From: RUG14199 sp045535205
GTDB lineage: Bacteria > Bacillota > Clostridia > Oscillospirales > CAG-272
Reading direction: 5' to 3'
Length of the DNA: 21,908 nt
NCBI GenBank assembly: GCA_045535205.1
Contig: JAZSLF010000121.1
Span: 1 to 21,908, forward strand
A program made the translations under genes and the position numbers. Shown piece after piece: positions 7,544 to 16,300 of the stretch (positions are counted from its first letter, which is position 1; each line of letters begins with the position of its first letter). Under the pieces are notes generated by a model. That model searched no databases, had not been told where the DNA came from, and saw nothing but the letters and a program-made list of their open reading frames with translations.

Positions 7544-8833
7544 GTGAAGTACAAAAGACCTGAAATACTGTCTCCTGCGGGAGATTTTGAAAAACTCAGA
7601 TCAGCCGTAAGATACGGTGCAGATGCCGTATATCTTGCGGGTGAAATGTTCGGAATGAGAACTGCCTCGGGCAATTTCACAAATGAGGAATTGAAGGCGG
7701 CAACCGAGTTCTGTCATGAGAGGGGAGTGAAGGTTTACGTCACCGTAAACATCATGCCCCGTGACAACGCTTACATGGCACTTGAAAAATATCTTGAATA
7801 TCTTGACAGCATAAGAGTTGATGCCGTTATCGTTTCCGACATCGGTGTTCTGACTCTTGCAAAAAAGGTCGCTCCCAATGTGGATATCCATATTTCCACT
7901 CAGGCGAGCACCGTGTCTTCGGCAACCTGCAGAGCATGGTATGAGCTTGGTGCAAAAAGAGTCGTTCTTGCAAGAGAGCTTTCTCTTGAGGATATAAAGT
8001 TCATAAGAGAGAATATTCCGGAGGATATGGAGCTTGAGACCTTTGTTCACGGCTCTATGTGTATCGCTTACAGCGGCAGATGTCTTCTCAGTCAGTATTT
8101 TGTAGGCAGAGATGCCAACAGAGGTGCCTGTGCACAGTCTTGCAGATGGATATTCAGACCCGGCGAAAAAGCTGACTTCTCCCATGCCGACCTTGCTCTC
8201 GGTGAAGCGGAGATGACGGTCTTTGAAGAAAAAAGACCTGAGTATACCCTGCCCGTAGTACAGTCACAGGGAGACACATTCGTGATGTCAAGCCGTGATA
8301 TGTGTATGATAGAGCACATCCCTGAGCTTGTTGAGGCGGGAATTTCAAGCTTCAAGCTTGAGGGTAGGGTAAGAAGTGCTTACTATACCGCCGTTGTAAC
8401 AAACACTTATAAAATGGCACTTGATGCCTATTATGCCGACCCGGACGGATATAAGTATGACCCCGAATGGCTCAGAGAGCTTTGCAGCGTAAGCCACAGG
8501 CAGTACGACACGGGATTTTTCTTTACGTCGCCCCATGAAAATGCCAATATCGTTGAGGATATGGGCTATATAAGAGAAAAAGCATATCTTGCCACCGCAG
8601 TTACGGACAGCGACAGCGAGGGATATGCCGTGTTTACTCAGAGAAATAAATTTGTAAAAGGCGACCCCGTAGAGCTTCTCACTATAGGGAATACGGGCAT
8701 TCCCTTCGTTTCCGAATTTCTTACCGACGAGAAGGGTGAGCCCATTGAGTCAACGCCTCATGCATCAATGCTGTTCCGTCTGAAATGCCCCGTTCCCGTT
8801 AAAGCGGGAGATATTCTCAGAGGCGGCGAATAA
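7544..8833 (+). CDS. trhP: U32 peptidase-family protein, TrhP type (tRNA uridine hydroxylation)
   Basis: The product of 429 residues begins MKYKRPEILSPAGDFEKL, the usual N-terminus of U32 proteins, and has GADAVYLAG and ISTQAS. The diagnostic segment FVHGSMCIAYSGRCLLSQ (about residue 167) is followed by GRDANRGACAQSCRW, which supplies four conserved cysteines expected to hold an iron-sulfur cluster. YegQ/YrrO (TrhP) proteins hydroxylate U34 of certain tRNAs in a prephenate-dependent way; the old label collagenase-like protease is inherited. I chose GTG 7544, 2 bp after the pncB stop, because it gives the normal N-terminus. An in-frame TTG at 7499 would add 15 Lys/Arg-rich residues overlapping pncB. 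Close paralogues of U32 cannot be fully excluded. Confidence 0.88.
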   Translation: MKYKRPEILSPAGDFEKLRSAVRYGADAVYLAGEMFGMRTASGNFTNEELKAATEFCHERGVKVYVTVNIMPRDNAYMALEKYLEYLDSIRVDAVIVSDIGVLTLAKKVAPNVDIHISTQASTVSSATCRAWYELGAKRVVLARELSLEDIKFIRENIPEDMELETFVHGSMCIAYSGRCLLSQYFVGRDANRGACAQSCRWIFRPGEKADFSHADLALGEAEMTVFEEKRPEYTLPVVQSQGDTFVMSSRDMCMIEHIPELVEAGISSFKLEGRVRSAYYTAVVTNTYKMALDAYYADPDGYKYDPEWLRELCSVSHRQYDTGFFFTSPHENANIVEDMGYIREKAYLATAVTDSDSEGYAVFTQRNKFVKGDPVELLTIGNTGIPFVSEFLTDEKGEPIESTPHASMLFRLKCPVPVKAGDILRGGE

Positions 8834-8854
8834 TAAATCTGTTGAAGGTGTTTT

Positions 8855-9700
8855 ATGTTTGTTATAGAAATTATAAAATCAGTAGTTCTCGGTATTATTG
8901 AGGGTATCACGGAATGGCTTCCTGTTTCTTCAACAGGCCATCTGCTTCTTTTTAACGAGATATTCCCCTTGAAGCAGGATACGTCATTTACCCATATGCT
9001 CGTTGAAATAATTCAGCTTGCCGCAATCTGTGCCGTTCTCGTATTCTTTTTCGGAAGACTCAACCCCTTTTCAAGAAAGAAATCAAAAGAGGAAAAGAAA
9101 AATACATGGATACTCTGGTCTAAGATATTAGTCGCAGTTGTTCCCGGCGGCCTTGCCGTCGTCATCATGAAGCTTCTTGATATCGACCTTATCGATGACC
9201 CTTTTATTATCGCAGGTGCCCTTATCGTCTACGGTGTAGCCTTTATTGTGATAGAAAGACTCAAAAAGAACAAGGCTCCAAGCATTGTGACAGCTGATGA
9301 CATCAGCTATAAGACGGCTCTTTACATAGGTCTTTTTCAGGTGCTCTCTATTGTGCCCGGTACAAGCAGAAGCGGTTCGACCATTTTAGGTGCCATGCTC
9401 TGCGGCGTTTCCCGTACAGCCGCCGCCGACTTCACCTTCTTCCTCGCTATCCCCGCCATGTGCGGTGCTTCCGGTATCGAGGTGCTCTCCTACGCAAAGG
9501 ACGTCATTGACGGAGAAGCTCAACTCTTCGGTGCAGAACAGCTCGTAATTCTCGCCGTAGCTATGGTGGTCTCCTTCCTCGTCTCCCTCGTCGCTATAAA
9601 ATTCCTCATGGGCTTCGTTAAACGCCACAGCTTCGAGGTCTTCGGCTGGTACAGAATAGCACTCTCCGTGCTTTTGATTTTATATTTTGTGATTAGGTGA
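8855..9700 (+). CDS. uppP: Undecaprenyl-diphosphate phosphatase
   Basis: This 281-residue polytopic membrane protein dephosphorylates undecaprenyl diphosphate so that the lipid carrier can be reused for peptidoglycan and other wall polymers; overproduction gives bacitracin resistance in relatives. Both family signatures are intact: EGITEWLPVSSTGH at residues 16-29 (Glu16, Glu20 and Ser26 matching catalytic positions) and PGTSRSGSTI at about 168-177 with the catalytic Arg. The middle contains a Lys-rich cytoplasmic loop (KKSKEEKK). ATG 8855 follows GAAGGTG, 21 bp after trhP, so it ends the pncB-trhP-uppP operon. A double hairpin follows the stop. Confidence 0.96.
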   Translation: MFVIEIIKSVVLGIIEGITEWLPVSSTGHLLLFNEIFPLKQDTSFTHMLVEIIQLAAICAVLVFFFGRLNPFSRKKSKEEKKNTWILWSKILVAVVPGGLAVVIMKLLDIDLIDDPFIIAGALIVYGVAFIVIERLKKNKAPSIVTADDISYKTALYIGLFQVLSIVPGTSRSGSTILGAMLCGVSRTAAADFTFFLAIPAMCGASGIEVLSYAKDVIDGEAQLFGAEQLVILAVAMVVSFLVSLVAIKFLMGFVKRHSFEVFGWYRIALSVLLILYFVIR

Positions 9701-9706
9701 GTTATA

Positions 9707-9764
9707 GGGGAAAACTTTTATAAAAGTTTTCCCCAAACCCCTTTCAAAACTTTTGAACGGGTTT
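9707..9764 (+). terminator. Double hairpin downstream of uppP
   Basis: A perfect 14-bp inverted repeat (GGGGAAAACTTTTA at 9707-9720 with its complement at 9721-9734) is followed directly by AAACCC/GGGTTT (9735-9740 and 9759-9764) enclosing a TTCAAAA/TTTTGAA stem. There is no clean T-run, so it may protect the 3' end as well as stop transcription. The first stem starts with TTATAGGGGAA, as do the hairpins inside the two 130-bp repeats. Confidence 0.65.
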
Positions 9765-9794
9765 AGGGAAACTTACAGAGGTATAATAATATTA

Positions 9795-9924
9795 ACGGTG
9801 GTATGTAGACTACAGAATTTTGTAGCTTACATACCACCGTTTTAGTGTTTTAAATTACAGCTTTAAATATCTTTAGCCGTATAGAAGTTTGAGGGGTTAT
9901 AGGGGAACTTTTCAAAGTTCCCCT
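9795..9924. repeat. 130-bp structured repeat, copy A
   Basis: This copy has the same length and orientation as the one at 20341-20470. It starts with ACGGTGGTAT, which pairs with ATACCACCGT to make a long imperfect hairpin (9795-9840) with an inner CTACA/TGTAG stem. An AT-rich spacer and the shared block CTTTAGCCGTA-AGAAGTTTGAGG follow, and it ends in a GGGGAACTTT/AAAGTTCCCC hairpin (9902-9923). It lies 15 bp after the stop of the minus-strand dockerin/LRR gene. It has no coding potential. No target duplication is evident. The interval 9765-9794 holds nothing recognisable. Confidence 0.8.
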
Positions 9925-9939
9925 GATAAATACCCATCA

Positions 9940-12900
9940 TCATACGGGAAACTCCGTGATTACGCCTGCGAGGTATTTTCTGATAAAGAGAACGTCGGCA
10001 ATAGTCACTCTGCCGTCGCCGTTCACGTCAGCTGCAATTTCATTGGTATCTGAGTCAACGCCTGCGAGATATTTTCTTATATTCAGAACGTCGGAAATTG
10101 TAATTCTTCCGTCACCATTGGTATCGCCTGCAGCATTATTGGGGGCGTCTGCGGGAGAATATTCAAAAATAATATTTGTAACTTCGATATGTTTGTTTAC
10201 GTCTGTGATGATGCAGAGCATATTTTCTTCCCATTCTTCTTCCGTGCCGCTATAGTAAACTGTATCAATACTGTTACACAGATTGAATGCATAGGGATGA
10301 ATACTTGTTACGGATTTCGGAATAACAACAGTTTTGAGTTTGCCGCAGTCCTGGAATGCACCAAATTTGATCGTTTCAATACCTTCGGGGAGGTCAATTG
10401 TTTCAAGAGCTCGGCAGCTCTGAAAAGCAGACTCGCCGATAACCTTCAAAGAGGAGGGAAGCTTTAGCTCTGTAAGGGAGGTGCACTCATTGAACATCAT
10501 TTCAGAGAGACTTTCAGTACCTTCTTCAATGGTTAATGAAGTAAGTGAGGAGCAGTAATAGAAAGCGGCTGTTCCTATCGTTGTCAGCTTTCCGTGAATG
10601 ACAACGGTCTCAACAGAGGAGCAAAATCCGAACGCCGCATCTCCGATTGATCTGACACTTTCGGGAAGCTCTATTTTTTCAAGGCATTTGTCTTCGTAAA
10701 ATGCATTGTTCCCGATGGTTTCAACGCCGTTTCCGAAGGAAACGTTTTTGAGCGTACGGATAAGTCTGAAAGCATCGTTTCCAATGGTTTTTACACTGTC
10801 GGGAATTATTACACTTTCAATACATTCACAGTCCTTGAAGGCACCTTCTTCAATTCTCTCTACAGTATCGGGAATTTCGTATTCCGTGTCTGTTTTATGA
10901 TCGGGATATTTGATAAGCACAGTCATATCTTTGTTGAACAAAACGCCGTCGAGGCTTGTATAGTAAGGGTTGTTTTCGTCAACGTTTATTTGTTCAAGTG
11001 CATCACTGTAAGCAAAGGCATCATAGCCGATCTCTTTAACGTTTTGGGGAATATCAAATTTCTTGATCTTTACACTGGAGACAAACGCATATCTGCCTAT
11101 GGTTTCAAGACTTTCGGGAAGCACCATGCTTTCAAGCTTATAAGGATTATCGAAAGCAAAATCTCCGATAGCCGTTACTCCGTCGGGAACTGTATATTCG
11201 GTGTTTGCTTTTTCCCTGGGATACCAGATAAGTGCGAAAGGCTCTTTTGTGAAAAGAACACCGTCAATGCTTTTGAAATTGGGATTATCCTCAACTACGT
11301 TTATTTCGGTAATACCGGCACCATGAAATACATCGTTTTCGATGGTTTCAACGTTTTTGGGTAACGTTATGCTTGTAAGGCTGGTGCAGTTATGAAAAGC
11401 ACTCTGTTTTATAGTTGTAAGACTGTCGGGAAGCGAGATGTCAGAAAGGTTTCTACAGCTTGTGAAAGCTTCTTTGCCGATGCTTGTAACACCCTCTTCA
11501 ATAATCACGGAAACAACGTTCTTGCTACGCCAGGGAGCATTATTACCGTAACTGTAATCATACATATCACCTGTTCCGCATACGGTCAGAGTGCTTGTGA
11601 GCTCATCGTAGCTCCATATAAGATTGTCGCCGCACATATTGTTTTTTGCGTTGAATACGATCTCGGCATTTTTGAGAGGAGTATTATTAAAGGTGCTTAT
11701 TTCAATTTCATTCCATTGTTCTTCGCTTCCCTTATAGTAGACTGTTTCAAAGGAGCTGCAGCCGTCGAAGCAAGCGGCGTCGATTTTTGTCAGACTTTCG
11801 GGGAGGATAATATTTTTGAGAGATGAGCAGTTTGAAAAAGCATAATTACCTAAGCTTTCAACACCTTCGGGAACTGCAACGGATATGAGTCCGAGGTTAT
11901 ACGAAAATGCCCAATCTTCAATTGTTGTAACACTGCTTGGAATGGTGACTGACTTAAGATTATCGCAGGATTCAAAAGCGGTTTCTTTTATGCTTACTAC
12001 ACCGTCGGGAATTACATATGATGTTCCGCTTTTATTACAGGGATAACGGACAAGCTCGGTCTTATCTTTATTGAATAAAACACCGTCAACGCTTGTGAAA
12101 TTCAGACCGTCTTCGGCTGCATTAATTTCTTCAAGTTTATAACAGCTTTCAATCGCATGATCACGCAAGGTTGTAAGATTTTTGGGGATATTAAGCTTTT
12201 TAAGGCTTGAACAACTCAAAAATGCATAAATGTTAATGGTCGTTACGCTGTCGGGAAGAATAATTTCCGTAGGATTTTTTGCTCTCGCAAAAGCTGCGTA
12301 AGCAAGAGTGGTTATGCCTTCGGGAACTGTATAGGATGATACGTTTTTTGCGGCAGGAAAGCAAATGAGCGTGGTCATGCTTTTGTCAAAGAGAACACCG
12401 TCAACGTCGGTATAATATTCACATTTTTCATCTACTTTGATCTCTTCAAGGTTATAGCAGTATAAGAATGCACCCGCATCTATGTTTTTCGTGCTTTTGG
12501 GAATGTTAATGCTTGTGAGCTTCCAACAGTTTGTGAACGCCATATATTCAATGCTTTCAACATTTTCGGGAACAGTAATTTCTGCAAGGGCAGTACAGGC
12601 GGAAAATGCATATTCGCCTATGCTTGTAATACTGTCGGGCAGACTTATCTCCTCAAGAGACTCACAGCCGGAAAACGTGTAGTCTTCAATGCTTGCCGTA
12701 CCGTTTGGAATATTAACGTCTTTAAGTGAGGTGCAGTTGTAGAATGCACCGCCGCCTATTTCCGTAACGTTTTCGGGTATGTTGATGCTTTCAAGTGATG
12801 TGCAGTATCCAAAGGCGGATGCTCCGATGAAAGTAAGGCTTTGGGGGAGAGAGACGCTTTCAAGGTTTTCGCAGTATGTGAAAGCATTGTCGCTGAGGGA

Positions 12901-13155
12901 GGTTATACCGTCTTCAACTACAACACTTTTTATCAGAGGGGCAAACTCTTCCCAAGGGGAGAAAAGCAGATCCTCGCTGTACATTTCGCCCGTTCCGCTT
13001 ACGGTAAGAGTACCGCTTCCCGTATCAAGCGACCATGTGACGTCTTCACCGCAAGCACCGCTTTCAACTGCTGCGGAAACCGGAAGTGCGGCAATCGGTA
13101 CTGAGGAAACAATCAACAAAAGGGTAAGTAAGAGGGACAAGATTCGATTTCTCAT
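9940..13155 (-). CDS. Secreted BspA-type leucine-rich-repeat protein with C-terminal dockerin (1071 aa)
   Basis: The protein has a signal peptide (residues 1-28, ending PVSA) and two modules. Each starts with a short beta header (CGEDVTW / CGDNLIW, then LTVSGTGEM or LTVCGTGDM, then a PW), continues with 23-residue LRR_5 units of the type TSIGxxAFxxCxSLxxIxIPxxV, and ends in a Y-G/SGxEEQW-like closer. Four inserts carry a DGVLF element (about 30 residues each with a YP after it). The C-terminus (about 1009-1067) is a dockerin with two calcium loops, DTNGDGRITISD and DVNGDGRVTIAD, each followed by a RKYLAG helix. BspA-like proteins bind matrix or host ligands; the dockerin suggests docking to a cohesin scaffold. 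No LPXTG anchor or transmembrane tail is seen. AAAGGAGAT precedes the ATG. A weak CTGACT-18-TATAAG promoter may overlap the preceding terminator. Confidence 0.9.
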   Translation of the reverse strand: MRNRILSLLLTLLLIVSSVPIAALPVSAAVESGACGEDVTWSLDTGSGTLTVSGTGEMYSEDLLFSPWEEFAPLIKSVVVEDGITSLSDNAFTYCENLESVSLPQSLTFIGASAFGYCTSLESINIPENVTEIGGGAFYNCTSLKDVNIPNGTASIEDYTFSGCESLEEISLPDSITSIGEYAFSACTALAEITVPENVESIEYMAFTNCWKLTSINIPKSTKNIDAGAFLYCYNLEEIKVDEKCEYYTDVDGVLFDKSMTTLICFPAAKNVSSYTVPEGITTLAYAAFARAKNPTEIILPDSVTTINIYAFLSCSSLKKLNIPKNLTTLRDHAIESCYKLEEINAAEDGLNFTSVDGVLFNKDKTELVRYPCNKSGTSYVIPDGVVSIKETAFESCDNLKSVTIPSSVTTIEDWAFSYNLGLISVAVPEGVESLGNYAFSNCSSLKNIILPESLTKIDAACFDGCSSFETVYYKGSEEQWNEIEISTFNNTPLKNAEIVFNAKNNMCGDNLIWSYDELTSTLTVCGTGDMYDYSYGNNAPWRSKNVVSVIIEEGVTSIGKEAFTSCRNLSDISLPDSLTTIKQSAFHNCTSLTSITLPKNVETIENDVFHGAGITEINVVEDNPNFKSIDGVLFTKEPFALIWYPREKANTEYTVPDGVTAIGDFAFDNPYKLESMVLPESLETIGRYAFVSSVKIKKFDIPQNVKEIGYDAFAYSDALEQINVDENNPYYTSLDGVLFNKDMTVLIKYPDHKTDTEYEIPDTVERIEEGAFKDCECIESVIIPDSVKTIGNDAFRLIRTLKNVSFGNGVETIGNNAFYEDKCLEKIELPESVRSIGDAAFGFCSSVETVVIHGKLTTIGTAAFYYCSSLTSLTIEEGTESLSEMMFNECTSLTELKLPSSLKVIGESAFQSCRALETIDLPEGIETIKFGAFQDCGKLKTVVIPKSVTSIHPYAFNLCNSIDTVYYSGTEEEWEENMLCIITDVNKHIEVTNIIFEYSPADAPNNAAGDTNGDGRITISDVLNIRKYLAGVDSDTNEIAADVNGDGRVTIADVLFIRKYLAGVITEFPV

Positions 13156-13208
13156 GGTATATCTCCTTTTAAATTATTTTAGTCCGATTCGGTACAGAGC
13201 CTTTTGCT

Positions 13209-13271
13209 CTTATAAAAAACACAAAGGGGTGAAGTCAGCAAGGGAAAAATCCTTTACAAACTTCACCCCTT
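13209..13271 (-). terminator. Intrinsic terminator of the giant LRR gene
   Basis: Perfect 12-bp arms AAGGGGTGAAGT (13224-13235) and ACTTCACCCCTT (13260-13271) enclose a smaller AAGG/CCTT stem. On the minus strand they are followed by TTTGTGTTTTTT. This places a stop signal between the 2123-aa gene and its smaller paralogue. The interval 13272-13397 is AT-rich with only a weak TTTATCA/TGATAAA hairpin. Confidence 0.85.
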
Positions 13272-13397
13272 ACGATTTGATAAATAATTTCGGCAAGAGT
13301 ACATTTGTTACTTTATCACTTATATGATAAATGATAAATCAACGTTAATCAAGCGTACTTTTGTAAATTAATTTTTGGGATAGATCTTTGTTTGTTA

Positions 13398-16300
13398 TTA
13401 TTCTGAAATAAGACGTTTTTTGAGGAGAAGCATATCTCTTGAATTGACAACGCCGTCTCCGTTAAGGTCTGCACCGTCTTCTGAAAGAGTAGCAGGGTCA
13501 GCCATTCCTGCGATGAGCTTCTTGAGGTTTATGGTGTCTCTGGGGTTTACGATACCGTCGCCGTCAACGTCACCGAGAATGAACTTGCAGATAAGCTTTG
13601 CGTTGAGAAGTGCTTCATTGTTTGTGCCTATAACGATGCTGTTCCATGCCTTTTTGAAGCCTTCGTAGTTGACAGTTTCAAGACTGTCACAGCCGTAGAA
13701 CGCAAAGTCCTTGATAAGAGTTACGCTTTCAGATATTGTAATGCTTGTAAGAGCACCTTCGGACTCGTCATTTACGAGGCTTAATGCTGATCTTGCGTAT
13801 GCTGCTGTTCTGGTGTAGTAGAACGCATATGCTTCGATTGTTGTTACTCCTTCGGGAATAATAAATGCTTCGTCGGTCTTTCCGCCGGGATATACAACAA
13901 GAGAAGTCATATCCTTACTGTAAAGAACACCGTCATGTGCCGTGAAGCTTTCGTTGTCTTCATCTACGTAAATTGCTTCAAGAGTGCTTGAGTTGAGTGA
14001 GCATATTCCAACGTCTGTAACACTTGCGGGAATAGTTATTGTTTCAACGTTTGATAATCCGCTGAACGCAAAGTCACCGATGCTTGTAACACCGTCTGCA
14101 ATTACGAGGTGAACGATCTCGTCGCCGAAGGTCTCCTGCCAATCGTTTACACCGTTCTCGTAGTCCTGCATATTGCCGTCGCCGCCAATAACAAGAGTAC
14201 CTGTTTCAGCGTCAAATTCATAATTAAAGCCGTCAATTTCGCCTTTGATGACTTCTCTGAATATCTTTTCTGCATTGAGAAGAGGCTCGTTATACTCAGC
14301 TATTTCAATGAGAGCCCAATTCTCTTCAGTACCGTTGTATGTTACTGTGGAGAGGGTGCTCCAGAAAGCAGCTCTTCCGATATATTTAATACCGCTTCCA
14401 AGACTAAGGGTTTCAATAGAAGAGCAGTTGACGAAAGCATAGTCGCCTATTGATACAACGCTGTTGGCTATTGATATGTTCTTAATGTTTTCGCCGTTGT
14501 AGAATGCCCAGGTCGAAATACTTGTAACACCGTCTTCAATGATCACGTTTTCTATGGAGGGCAGACAGTCAAGCCAAGGAAGTGTGTTGGGGCCTTCGAT
14601 TTCCTGCATATCACCCGTACCGCTGATTGTGAGAGTGTTTGTAGCTTCATCAAAGGTCCAAATAAGATTTTCACCCCATGAGTTCAATGAGAATATCTTT
14701 TCTGCATTGAAGAGCGACTCATTGCCGATTGATGATATATCAATGGCATTCCATTCTTCTTCAGTTCCCTTGTAAGTTACTGTGGAGAGATTTTGGCAAT
14801 TTGAGAATGCATATTCTCCAATATATTTAACGCTATCCGGGAGTGTAATGACTTCAATTTCCGCCCCTGCAAACGCATAAGCTTCAATTGTTTCAATGCC
14901 GTCTCCGAGCTCAATATTATTAAGGTAACCACCGTAAGCGAAAGCCATTTGTCCTATTGTTGTAACACTGTCAGCTATGGACACATTTTTGGTTCCGCTG
15001 CCTATGAATGCCCAAGCACCAACACGGGTTACACCCTCTTCAATGACGATAGATTTGATAGAAGACAAATAATCCTTCCAAGGCATTGAATCATAAGCAT
15101 CATCATTAAAGTCCGGCATATCACCTGTACCACCGATGGTGAGAATGCATTTATATACGTCATAAGTCCAGGTAAGGCCTTCACCGAATGTACCCGAAAC
15201 AATTTTTACAGCTCCGTATGCATCTGTGAGACAGGAATTTCCTGCAGATGAAATATCAATTGCAAGGAACTGTTCTTCCGTACCTGCATAGTTTACGGTT
15301 TCAAGTGCTGAGCAACCTGCAAAAGCATTGTTTCCGATACTTGTAACGCTAACCGGAATGGTAACTGTCGCAAGAGAAGAGCAGTTTGCGAACGTACCGC
15401 CGGGAATAGATTTAACGCCGTCTGCAATAACAACGGTTTCAAGGGAAGAGCAGTCAGCAAACAAACTGCCTCCGAGGCTTACGTTGGGAAGCGTTACGCT
15501 TGTAAGAGAGGAACAACCGTCAAACGCATTGCTTCCGATAGTTTTAAGGCTTTCGGGGAAGGTTACACTTGTAAGAGCTGAGCAGTTGCTGAAAGTACCG
15601 GCGGGAATGCTTGTAACACCGTCAGCAATAATAACGTCAGAAAGAGACGAACAACCGCTGAATATATTTGTTCCGAGAGTTGCATTTGGAACTGTTACGC
15701 TTGTAAGAGCTGAGCAGCCTGCAAATGCAGAATCTCCGATAGAGGTGATTCCGTCATGGAAGGTTACCGTTTCGATAGAGTCACAGCCCGAGAAGAAGCT
15801 GCTCGGTATTTCGGTAATATCTTCGGGAATTACAAGGTCTGTAACAAGCTCGCCGTCAAGATAAAGATTTTCTGAATTATTTAAGGGGTTGGAATATTCT
15901 TCTCCGAACTCAATGTTGCACCATGCCGATAAGTCTTTAACGTTTATGTTTTTAATTCTTACAGAGCGGTCGCCGGCAAAGAGCATCCAGCTATAGAAAG
16001 CATAGGATTCAATGGCTTCGACAGATGCGGGAATTGTGAGCGACTGCATACCGCAATAGCCGAAGGCATAGGGTTTGATAGTCGTTACACCGTCGGGGAT
16101 AATAAAGCTTTCGTTGGTTTTATCGCCGGGACATTTGATAAGTGTTTTCATATCCTTGCTGTAGAGTACACCGTCAACCGACGTATATACAGGATTGTCG
16201 GGATGAACGTTGAAGCTCTTGATAGTGGAGTTGCCGACGAATGTAGTTTGGCCGATGGTTGTAAGACTTGCGGGAATAGTTACGGTTTCAATACAAGTAT

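Noticed and set aside
9795..9924. A transposon or MITE with terminal inverted repeats
   Set aside because: The inverted ACGGTGGTAT arms bound only the first hairpin, not the whole 130 bp, and no target-site duplication or transposase is visible; called a structured repeat only.
15328..15864. 178-aa open frame on the plus strand inside the giant LRR gene, and similar ones nearby
   Set aside because: Antisense shadows of the repeated LRR codons; their translations are repetitive mirror patterns without ribosome sites.
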